Assembly (NCBI GenBank): GCA_003151375.1
Contig: PLXI01000100.1
Coordinates: 1-6,141 of the forward strand
Direction of reading: 5' to 3'
DNA: 6,141 bases
DNA from: Hyphomicrobiales bacterium
GTDB taxonomy: Bacteria > Pseudomonadota > Alphaproteobacteria > Rhizobiales > Aestuariivirgaceae
Under the pieces are notes generated by a model. The model did no database searches. It saw nothing but the letters and a program-made list of their open reading frames with translations, and was not told the origin of the DNA. The stretch's first letter is position 1. Each line of letters begins with the position of its first letter. A program made the translations under genes and the position numbers. Below are positions 1 to 4,650 of this stretch, one piece after another.

Positions 1-58
1 TATGTGATGATGAAGGCCCTACGCCGATCTTAAAGATGTCGAAAACGGACAGAAACAT
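1..58 (-). CDS. sdaA: L-serine ammonia-lyase (serine dehydratase), N-terminal 19 codons only
   Basis: Converts L-serine to pyruvate and ammonia in the cytoplasm using an oxygen-sensitive 4Fe-4S cluster (family knowledge). Only the start is inside the window; the rest lies beyond base 1. Reading the minus strand from the ATG at 58-56 gives MFLSVFDIFKIGVGPSSSH, with the first base of the next codon (A) compatible with Thr. This is the hallmark N-terminus of the one-chain SdaA/SdaB family (pattern SxFDxFKxGxGPSSSHT), and the MFLSVFD form is what I associate with rhizobial SdaA. An in-frame TAG lies four codons upstream of the ATG, so no longer ATG start is possible. No good Shine-Dalgarno is visible before the ATG. 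The 185-base leader behind it carries a 7-bp dyad. The identification is strong despite the short length because the motif is so specific; whether the gene is intact cannot be seen. Confidence 0.88.
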   Translation of the reverse strand, partial: MFLSVFDIFKIGVGPSSSH

Positions 59-133
59 GAAATCAACCAGCTATGCTTCAAATGGACCTTGTAGCATACA
101 TGGCTCATAATCTCACTCAGTACCACAGCTCTC

Positions 134-155
134 AAGGCAATATCACTTTTGCCTT
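134..155. repeat. 7-bp perfect inverted repeat in the sdaA leader
   Basis: AAGGCAA at 134-140 and TTGCCTT at 149-155 are exact reverse complements separated by an 8-base loop. No U-tract follows on either strand, so it does not look like an intrinsic terminator. It sits 76-97 bases upstream of the sdaA ATG, inside the 185-base region between the 61-residue gene and sdaA. It could be an operator or a 5'-UTR hairpin. On the minus strand a weak -35-like TTGAGA overlaps its promoter-proximal arm, but I see no convincing -10. Apart from this dyad I see nothing clear in 59-243. Confidence 0.4.
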
Positions 156-243
156 TGGCCGATCATAGTTCAATCGCTGATTTGAGATACAACAGTGCGC
201 CCATATCGCGATTGGGGTACAGTTTTCAAAAAAATGGAAGAAC

Positions 244-429
244 TTAAACTTCGGGGCGATATATGCCGGTGATGGGGTCAAGCTTCAGCTTTGGAATGCG
301 GCCAGCCGTTTCATTCACTTTGACCGTCACTTTTTCCTGTTGGGCATGAACATTGGCCAACATGCGTTGGGCCAATTTGACGACCAGAAAGCCCAGGCCC
401 AATATCACAATGTTACGGATTAAACCCAT
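244..429 (-). CDS. Small single-pass membrane protein, 61 aa, unknown function
   Basis: I do not recognise a characterised family. The 61 residues begin MGLIRN, followed by a hydrophobic stretch at about residues 5-19 (IVILGLGFLVVKLA) that could be one inner-membrane helix. A polar, probably helical segment follows (about 20-42), and the protein ends in LKLDPITGIYRPEV. Tails of the kind K-x-DP-x-TG-x-Y-x-P look like a short conserved docking or structural motif, but that is only an impression. The start is well supported: on the minus strand AGGAG (complement of 436-440) lies six bases before the ATG. The gene lies 121 bases downstream of trmN6 on the same strand and 185 bases upstream of sdaA. 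Co-transcription with trmN6 is possible, though a palindrome sits between them. The good ribosome site and the sensible one-helix architecture argue that it is real. Confidence 0.65.
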   Translation of the reverse strand: MGLIRNIVILGLGFLVVKLAQRMLANVHAQQEKVTVKVNETAGRIPKLKLDPITGIYRPEV

Positions 430-455
430 GTGCCACTCCTATACCTTAGTACGCA

Positions 456-472
456 AAGCCTATCATAGGCTT
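456..472. repeat. 17-base perfect palindrome upstream of the small membrane protein gene
   Basis: AAGCCTA (456-462) and TAGGCTT (466-472) are exact reverse complements with a 3-base centre. Read on the minus strand it is followed by TTTGCG, too short a U-tract for a confident terminator of trmN6. The palindrome centre lies 35 bases upstream of the small gene's ATG. It may be a weak terminator for trmN6, an operator, or a leader hairpin. On the minus strand its centre also contains TATGAT, a -10-like hexamer, but there is no matching -35 at 16-18 bases. Confidence 0.45.
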
Positions 473-550
473 GAAGCAATGGGCAAGCGCCCTTCTGCCG
501 CAGTATTAAGGGAAGTTCGCGCTGCAAAATGGCTGAATAAAGGCGGAAGG

Positions 551-1369
551 TTACCGCAGGTTCCAAGTGGCGCCTTCGCGCAACACTGCTTCGGCATCAG
601 CGGTGAAATTATTGTCTTCGGTGTGTAACACCATGCCTGGCAAGAGCTGCATCGGCGCGCGGCTGCCTTTAACACCCTGCACAATTACGCGTGAAGCAGC
701 TGAACCCTCGCGAGCATAAAGTGGGGCAATGCGAATATCGCCGAATTTGGATTCCATTGAGCTCAACAGTTTGCCCAAGGTTTCGGCGCGGTGAACCAGC
801 GTGACTGTGCCGCGCAAAGTCACCATGGCGTGGAGAACCTTTATCCATTGTTCTAAATCATCTGGTGCAAAACTATGAGCAGCCGCTTTTAGCAGGCTTG
901 GCGATTGGGTGACCTTGCCCTCTTCAAAATAGGGCGGATTGGCAAAAGCGTGGGCGAAGGAGCCATGGGCTGGCATGTCTGCCAGATCGCGGCGCATGGC
1001 ATCTTTGACATCAGCATGAATAACGCGGACCGAATCGGAAAAATTGTTTCGCTTGGCATTTTGCTCACACAGAATGGCATAACGCGTGTTGGATTCAATT
1101 CCGGTGACCAGAATATTGGCGTTGCGCGCCAGCAAACAAAGCGAAGCCACGCCAGCTCCAATGCCGACTTCAAAAACTGTGTCACCGTCCTTTATGGGGA
1201 CAGCTGCGCCCAGAAACACGGCATCAATGCCGGCGCGATAGCCTTTTTCAGGCTGTAAGATTTTAAGCTTGCCGCCCAAAAACGCATCATCGGTCATTGA
1301 GCTTGGCGTGATGCCAGCCACAGAGGAGCGTGCTTGCGATAAACCGGCGAGGTCTGTTGCCACTTGCAT
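551..1369 (-). CDS. trmN6: tRNA1(Val) (adenine(37)-N6)-methyltransferase family protein
   Basis: A cytoplasmic SAM-dependent N6-adenine methyltransferase; the E. coli relative TrmN6/YfiC methylates A37 next to the anticodon of tRNA1(Val). The 272-residue product shows the family's N-terminal block DAFLGGKLKILQPEKGYRAG (28-47), then IDAVFLGAA. SAM-binding motif I is VFEVGIGAG (65-73), with acidic E92 at the end of the next strand, D120, and the catalytic NPPY at 144-147. The C-terminal part (RVIVQGVKG, 227-235) is also typical. The start is uncertain. Met1 has GAAGGA only two bases upstream, which is tight, and its 24 extra residues are not conserved-looking. Met25 (ATG at 1297) would begin just before the conserved block but has no clear ribosome site. 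It is divergent from the polyprenyl synthase gene, an arrangement I associate with Rhizobiales. Motif I has IGAG where many relatives have CGxG. The substrate is assigned by family. Confidence 0.88.
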   Translation of the reverse strand: MQVATDLAGLSQARSSVAGITPSSMTDDAFLGGKLKILQPEKGYRAGIDAVFLGAAVPIKDGDTVFEVGIGAGVASLCLLARNANILVTGIESNTRYAILCEQNAKRNNFSDSVRVIHADVKDAMRRDLADMPAHGSFAHAFANPPYFEEGKVTQSPSLLKAAAHSFAPDDLEQWIKVLHAMVTLRGTVTLVHRAETLGKLLSSMESKFGDIRIAPLYAREGSAASRVIVQGVKGSRAPMQLLPGMVLHTEDNNFTADAEAVLREGATWNLR

Positions 1370-1472
1370 GATCCTTCATACGTAAACGGCGATGGTTACG
1401 ATGTGGTTACCAGCCTTGCAAATTGGTTACCAGCGGCAAAGCGCCCATTGGCAAAATTTTATGCAAGTGGCA
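1358..1472. repeat. 12-bp inverted repeat bracketing the trmN6/ispB intergenic region
   Basis: TGCCACTTGCAT at 1358-1369 and ATGCAAGTGGCA at 1461-1472 are exact reverse complements, 91 bases apart. The left copy is the first four codons of trmN6 as annotated. The right copy lies 25-36 bases upstream of the synthase ATG and in frame with it, so both would encode Met-Gln-Val-Ala. The two copies are arranged symmetrically around the divergent promoter region. The entry spans both arms; only the arms are repeated. Confidence 0.6.
1393..1433 (+). promoter_or_regulatory. Three TGGTTAC boxes in the trmN6/ispB divergent control region (candidate operator)
   Basis: TGGTTAC occurs at 1393-1399, 1404-1410 and 1424-1430. 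The last two extend to TGGTTACCAG, each holding the odd palindrome TGGT-T-ACCA. Start-to-start distances are 11 and 20 bases, about one and two DNA turns, so all three boxes lie on roughly the same helix face. They sit near the middle of the 127-base region between the two divergent genes. This is what a binding site array for a regulator would look like. I know no named regulator with this consensus, so function is inferred from position and spacing only. Confidence 0.45.
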
Positions 1473-1482
1473 TGTTCTATCC

Positions 1483-1488
1483 AAGGAG
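1483..1488 (+). promoter_or_regulatory. Ribosome binding site that fixes the ispB start
   Basis: AAGGAG lies eight bases before the ATG at 1497. The open frame extends 35 codons further upstream to 1392, but no in-frame ATG there (1392, 1401, 1461) has a comparable site. The upstream extension also overlaps the TGGTTAC boxes. This selects 1497 as the start. Confidence 0.8.
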
Positions 1489-1496
1489 TGTGTAAA

Positions 1497-2516
1497 ATGG
1501 GCGTTGTCATTGCATTTGAAAGCGGAAGTGAGAAGCATAAAGCCAGTTTAGACAATCTGGTTCAACTGACGGCTGCAGACATGGCGCGGGTGAATGACTT
1601 TATTTTGGAAAAAGCCCAAAGCCATGTGGAACTGATTCCCGAACTGGCTGGTCATCTCATCAACTCCGGCGGCAAACGTATCCGCCCTATGCTGACGGTT
1701 GCAGCTGCGCGCATGTGCGGATATGCCGGGCTGCATCATTTGAAATTGGCCATGTCGGTGGAGTTTATGCACACCGCAACCCTCTTGCATGATGATGTGG
1801 TGGATGAGAGTGATATCCGCCGTGGCAAACAGGCCGCCCGGGTGATTTGGGGCAATCAGGCCTCGGTGTTGGTGGGCGATTATCTTCTCGGCCAAGCTTT
1901 CAAAATGATGGTGGAAACAGGCAATCTCGAATGTTTGCGCATTCTGTCTGACGCAGCATGCACAATTGCTGAGGGCGAGGTGCTTCAACTTTCGGTTTCC
2001 CAAGATACCACCACGACGGAAGATTCCTATTTGAAAGTTGTGGGTGCCAAAACTGCAGCGCTGTTTCAGGCGGCGGCGAAAGTCGGCGCGGTCATCGCCG
2101 CTCGGCCACGCAATGAGCAAGAGGCACTTGAATCTTATGGGCGCAATCTTGGCATAGCATTTCAGCTTGTCGATGATGCCCTGGACTATTCCGGCAAGCA
2201 GGCCGAACTGGGCAAAGCCATTGGCGATGATTTCCGCGAACGCAAAATAACTTTACCGGTGGTTCTGTCATTTCGGCGAGGTGCTGAAAAAGAGCGCAAT
2301 TTCTGGAAGCGCGTGATGGAAAAAGGTGAGCAGACGGCGGATGATTTTACCTATGCCACCAAGCTGATGGAAAAACATGGCGCGCTGGCTGATACGATAG
2401 ATCGTGCGCGACATTACGGCTCAATCGCCTGTGATGCGCTGGCAATTTTCCCCGATAGCGAATGGAAAGAAGCGCTGACAGAGGCTGTCGCTTTCTGCAT
2501 TTCCCGCGCGCATTGA
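1497..2516 (+). CDS. ispB: Long-chain all-trans polyprenyl diphosphate synthase (octaprenyl type)
   Basis: Adds isopentenyl diphosphate units to an allylic primer, releasing pyrophosphate; in bacteria this enzyme supplies the ubiquinone side chain. The 339-residue product has all trans-prenyltransferase hallmarks: GGKRIRP at 58-64, the first Asp-rich motif DDVVD at 99-103 followed by R108-R109, KT at 185-186, and the second Asp-rich motif DDALD at 226-230 inside FQLVDDALDY. The fifth residue before the first Asp-rich motif is Ala (A94), with Thr at 95. The absence of bulky aromatic residues there is typical of long-chain rather than farnesyl/geranylgeranyl synthases. Exact chain length (C40, C45 or C50) cannot be read from sequence, and decaprenyl (often called ddsA) is common in alphaproteobacteria. 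The length is normal for the family. It is divergent from trmN6 and convergent with the secreted-protein gene. The gene symbol is by family; the class assignment is near certain. Confidence 0.93.
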   Translation: MGVVIAFESGSEKHKASLDNLVQLTAADMARVNDFILEKAQSHVELIPELAGHLINSGGKRIRPMLTVAAARMCGYAGLHHLKLAMSVEFMHTATLLHDDVVDESDIRRGKQAARVIWGNQASVLVGDYLLGQAFKMMVETGNLECLRILSDAACTIAEGEVLQLSVSQDTTTTEDSYLKVVGAKTAALFQAAAKVGAVIAARPRNEQEALESYGRNLGIAFQLVDDALDYSGKQAELGKAIGDDFRERKITLPVVLSFRRGAEKERNFWKRVMEKGEQTADDFTYATKLMEKHGALADTIDRARHYGSIACDALAIFPDSEWKEALTEAVAFCISRAH

Positions 2517-2520
2517 GATT

Positions 2521-2562
2521 ATAAAAACGCTCCCCATGGGCGGATTTGGTCCGCCTACGGAG
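2521..2562 (-). terminator. Intrinsic terminator between convergent genes
   Basis: An inner perfect 6-bp stem, GGCGGA (2539-2544) with TCCGCC (2550-2555), has a 5-base loop. It is extended after an internal loop by CTCC (2530-2533) pairing with GGAG (2559-2562). Read on the minus strand the stem is followed by CGTTTTTATAAT, a clear U-tract, so it ends the minus-strand secreted-protein gene, whose stop codon is eight bases away. In the plus direction the tail is only GGTTGGTTT, so termination of ispB here is less certain. Confidence 0.7.
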
Positions 2563-2569
2563 GGTTGGT

Positions 2570-2950
2570 TTACTTCGTCACTTCGACGCTAATGTCGTCA
2601 GCATGCAGGCATTGATACTTGGCGTCGGCAAAGGCTTCATGCCATGCAGTCATCCGGTCGTAAGCTGAAATTGGGGCCAGAGTATCCTGATCCAATTGGC
2701 GCGGTGGCATATAAAACTTGCGACCCGCAGCAATCATCAAAACTTTGCCCGGCTGATTGGTATCTAACGCTTTGGCGCGCTGCATTATATTCTTCGTGGC
2801 AATGTCTGCGGCCGTGGTTGCATAGCTATCGCAGCTGAGGCCCAAAACAGTTACGCCGTTGGATTCCGCCTGCGCGGTTGCCATTGCTGAAAACAAAAAA
2901 CCTGCGCCAGCCACGGCTAGGCCCAAAACTTTACCCACACTTTTGCGCAT
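2570..2950 (-). CDS. Small secreted (periplasmic) protein with two cysteines, unknown function
   Basis: I do not recognise the family. The 126-residue product starts MRKSVGKVLG, has a hydrophobic core at about 8-22 and a likely signal peptidase I site after ATAQA (residue 28), leaving a mature chain of about 98 residues. The mature part has just two cysteines, C40 (GLSCDSY) and C114 (YQCLHAD), well placed for one disulfide in the periplasm. It also has a basic/aromatic patch, AGRKFYMPPRQLDQD (75-89). There are no membrane segments after the signal and no lipobox. The start at 2950 is chosen because AAGGGG (complement of 2957-2962) lies six bases upstream. A longer frame to 2986 would add 12 charged residues ahead of the signal peptide and has no spaced ribosome site. 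The gene lies 83 bases downstream of ppa on the same strand and ends at a clear terminator, so read-through from ppa is possible. Confidence 0.75.
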   Translation of the reverse strand: MRKSVGKVLGLAVAGAGFLFSAMATAQAESNGVTVLGLSCDSYATTAADIATKNIMQRAKALDTNQPGKVLMIAAGRKFYMPPRQLDQDTLAPISAYDRMTAWHEAFADAKYQCLHADDISVEVTK

Positions 2951-3005
2951 GGTGATCCCCTTATCACAGCGCCGCATCTGCCCCATCCTGCAATGGCACA
3001 GAGCG

Positions 3006-3021
3006 TTAGTAAAGTGTTAAC
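3006..3021. promoter_or_regulatory. CtrA-like half-site pair upstream of the secreted-protein gene
   Basis: TTAG (3006-3009), seven bases, then TTAAC (3017-3021) matches the alphaproteobacterial CtrA consensus TTAA-N7-TTAA(C) with one mismatch. It lies 56-71 bases before the ATG at 2950, a plausible promoter position. A further GTTAAC stands at 3033-3038, overlapping the ppa stop codon. The region is AT-rich, so a chance match is quite possible. Confidence 0.3.
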
Positions 3022-3033
3022 TATCAATTATGG

Positions 3034-3573
3034 TTAACGAGGCTTTTTCTGTTTATAACGTTCGATACCGTCCAAGATCAGGCCTTCGGCTTCAATGGCA
3101 TTGCCCCAGCCCAAAACTTTCACCCATTTGCCCGGTTCCAAATCTTTATAGTGTTCAAAGAAATGTTGGATTTGCTGAACAGTGATGTCGGGCAAATCGA
3201 GATAGTTGTGCACATTTTCATAACGGCGCGTGAGGCGCGGAACCGGCACAGCAATGATTTTTTCATCGCCGCCTGCTTCATCCTGCATTCTCAAGACCCC
3301 AATCGGGCGGCACGCCATCACAGCACCTGGCACCACGGCGCGTTGGTTGGCCACCAGAACATCCACCGGATCGCCATCTTCTGACAAGGTGTGGGGGATG
3401 AAGCCATAGTTGCCGGGATAACGCATGGCGGTATAGAGGAAACGATCAACCACCAAGGTGCCGGCCTCTTTGTCCATTTCATATTTAATTGGCTCACCGC
3501 CGGCGGGCACTTCAATGATGACGTTGATCTCCTTTGGAACGTTATTGCCGGGCTTGATGAATTCAATACGCAT
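3034..3573 (-). CDS. ppa: Inorganic pyrophosphatase, family I
   Basis: Hydrolyses pyrophosphate to two phosphates in the cytoplasm with Mg2+, pulling forward reactions that release pyrophosphate, including that of the nearby prenyl diphosphate synthase. The 179-residue product is of normal length. The signature DGDPVD lies at 66-71. The active-site set known from the E. coli enzyme appears complete with a one-residue offset: E21, K30, E32, R44, Y56, D66, D68, D71, D98, D103, K105, Y142 and K143. The start at 3573 (MRIEFIKPGN) is preferred because AGGAG (complement of 3579-3583) lies five bases upstream. An in-frame ATG at 3618 would add 15 residues that the family lacks and has no ribosome site. 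It is divergent from the ribokinase-like gene (95-base gap). No GC-rich terminator follows, only an AT-rich GTTAAC repeat, so transcription may continue into the secreted-protein gene. Confidence 0.97.
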   Translation of the reverse strand: MRIEFIKPGNNVPKEINVIIEVPAGGEPIKYEMDKEAGTLVVDRFLYTAMRYPGNYGFIPHTLSEDGDPVDVLVANQRAVVPGAVMACRPIGVLRMQDEAGGDEKIIAVPVPRLTRRYENVHNYLDLPDITVQQIQHFFEHYKDLEPGKWVKVLGWGNAIEAEGLILDGIERYKQKKPR

Positions 3574-3626
3574 GATGGCTCCTGCCGATTTTGCGAGGGG
3601 TGTATATCGATTTGCCAAGCACCTTA

Positions 3627-3648
3627 ATGCTGAATAGTGTCACAGCAT
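3627..3648. repeat. 6-bp inverted repeat in the ppa/rbsK divergent region
   Basis: ATGCTG (3627-3632) and CAGCAT (3643-3648) are exact reverse complements with a 10-base centre, ending 20 bases before the kinase ATG. It could be an operator for the kinase gene or a leader hairpin near the ribosome site. At this length chance is a fair alternative. I could not pick out a convincing -35/-10 pair for either gene in 3574-3668. Confidence 0.3.
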
Positions 3649-3668
3649 AGCGGAGACTCAATCAAGCC

Positions 3669-4592
3669 ATGACCAAAGAAGGCGTTTCGATCCTTGGCAT
3701 TTATGCCGCGGATTTACAATTCACCGCCAAGCGCCAACCGGCCATGGGTGAAACCGTGCTGGGTAAGAAATTTGCGCTGGGGCCAGGTGGCAAGGGGTCT
3801 AACCAAGCAGTCGCTGCGGCACGGGCAGGCGCAAAAGTAAGTTTCATTTCGCGCGTGGGGCTTGATTCTTTTGGCGATCAGGCGTTGGCCATGTGGCGCG
3901 CTGAGGGCATTATCACGCATGTCCCGCAGGATGAAAAACACGCCACAGGCGCTGCTTATATTTTCATCGAGCAAGGTTCTGGCAATAATGCAGTTTTGGT
4001 TGTGCCTGGGGCTTCCGGGCAAGTGAGCACGGCTGATGTCGATGGGGCTATGGATGCCATAGCGGGCAGTGCCGTTTTCATGACGCAGCTGGAAACGCCG
4101 GCAGCGGTTTCGGCCTATGCTTTGCGTAAGGCCAAGGGAGCAGGTGTGATAACAATTTTTAATCCGGCACCGGCTGCGGCTTTTGACACTTCAGTTCTGG
4201 CGGTGTGTGATTATTGCACACCCAATGAAAGTGAAGCCACGGCGCTGACTGGTGTTGCCGTCAAAGACGTTGCCTCAGCGCGCAAAGCGGCCGAGGCTTT
4301 GGTGGCGCGCGGCGTGGGTATGGCCTTGATCACACTGGGAAGCCAAGGCGCATTGCTGCATGGGCGCGGGTTATCGGTTCATGTTCCAGTTTTTAAAGTG
4401 GGTAAGGTCGTAGACACCACTGGCGCTGGCGATGCTTTCAACGGCTGCTTTGCTGCGGCTTTGTCTAAGGGTTCGACACCCGAAGAAGCCGCACGCTTTG
4501 GTGCCGCAACGGCTGGGCTATCCGTTACGCGTCATGGCACGGCACCTTCTATGCCACAGCTTGCTGAAATTGAGGCCTTGTTGAAATTATAA
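3669..4592 (+). CDS. rbsK: Ribokinase-like PfkB-family sugar kinase
   Basis: Predicted to phosphorylate a sugar with ATP; the classical enzyme makes ribose 5-phosphate from ribose. The 307 residues match ribokinase length (about 309). Visible blocks are PAMGETVLG (24-32), the PfkB motif GPGGKGSNQAVAAARAG (38-54), QLETP (140-144), NPAPA (165-169), TPNESEA (184-190), LITLGSQG (220-227), and signature DTTGAGDAFNG (249-259) with catalytic base D255. The C-terminal TRHGTAPSMP (287-296) fits the ribokinase TRxGAxPSxP pattern. Most residues that contact ribose in the E. coli enzyme are present (D15, G41, K42, N45, E142, D255), but the position of E. coli Asn14 is Ala13 within GIYAAD. The substrate may therefore not be ribose. 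GGAG lies 13 bases before the ATG, a long spacing; no better start is seen. There is no sugar transporter or repressor gene beside it. It is divergent from ppa and followed after 58 bases by the exported-protein gene. Confidence 0.85.
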   Translation: MTKEGVSILGIYAADLQFTAKRQPAMGETVLGKKFALGPGGKGSNQAVAAARAGAKVSFISRVGLDSFGDQALAMWRAEGIITHVPQDEKHATGAAYIFIEQGSGNNAVLVVPGASGQVSTADVDGAMDAIAGSAVFMTQLETPAAVSAYALRKAKGAGVITIFNPAPAAAFDTSVLAVCDYCTPNESEATALTGVAVKDVASARKAAEALVARGVGMALITLGSQGALLHGRGLSVHVPVFKVGKVVDTTGAGDAFNGCFAAALSKGSTPEEAARFGAATAGLSVTRHGTAPSMPQLAEIEALLKL

Positions 4593-4598
4593 GTTTTG

Positions 4599-4627
4599 TT
4601 GTTGTTGCACTTGGCTGCCAATATATT
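4599..4627 (+). promoter_or_regulatory. Sigma70-like promoter for the exported-protein gene, with a dyad in its spacer
   Basis: TTGTTG (4599-4604), a 17-base spacer and TATATT (4622-4627) make a good housekeeping-type promoter, with predicted initiation near 4634 and a short leader to the ATG at 4651. The spacer contains the perfect odd palindrome TTGGC-T-GCCAA (4611-4621), directly abutting the -10. A protein bound there would be placed to repress. No intrinsic terminator separates this from the kinase gene, so read-through is also possible. Confidence 0.5.
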
Positions 4628-4650
4628 AGCGTGGTGAAAAGAGGTGCAAC

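Noticed and set aside
59..243. Glycine riboswitch or other known leader RNA upstream of sdaA
   Set aside because: I see only one simple hairpin and no multi-helix aptamer arrangement or conserved riboswitch core.
353..1258. Open frames on the plus strand (353-628, 905-1258) opposite trmN6 and the small gene
   Set aside because: They are antisense to better supported genes, have no ribosome sites and encode no recognisable motif.
1392..1496. Upstream extension of the polyprenyl synthase by 35 residues (ATG at 1392, or 1461)
   Set aside because: No ribosome site at these ATGs, the extension overlaps the TGGTTAC boxes, and AAGGAG eight bases before 1497 gives a normal-length enzyme. The ATG at 1461 is kept only as part of the inverted-repeat observation.
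1548..2120. 190-codon minus-strand open frame inside ispB
   Set aside because: It is fully antisense to a clear prenyl synthase, and its His/Cys-rich composition is typical of a shadow frame.
2951..2986. Longer start of the secreted-protein gene
   Set aside because: It would put 12 polar residues in front of a standard signal peptide, and its GCAGG abuts the ATG directly. AAGGGG six bases before 2950 is better.
3016..3038. GTTAAC repeat as a bidirectional terminator after ppa
   Set aside because: The potential stem is AT-rich and imperfect beyond the 6-base self-palindromes, and no U-tract follows.
3574..3618. Longer ppa start adding 15 residues
   Set aside because: Family I bacterial pyrophosphatases begin near MRIEFIKPGN, and AGGAG with 5-base spacing supports 3573.
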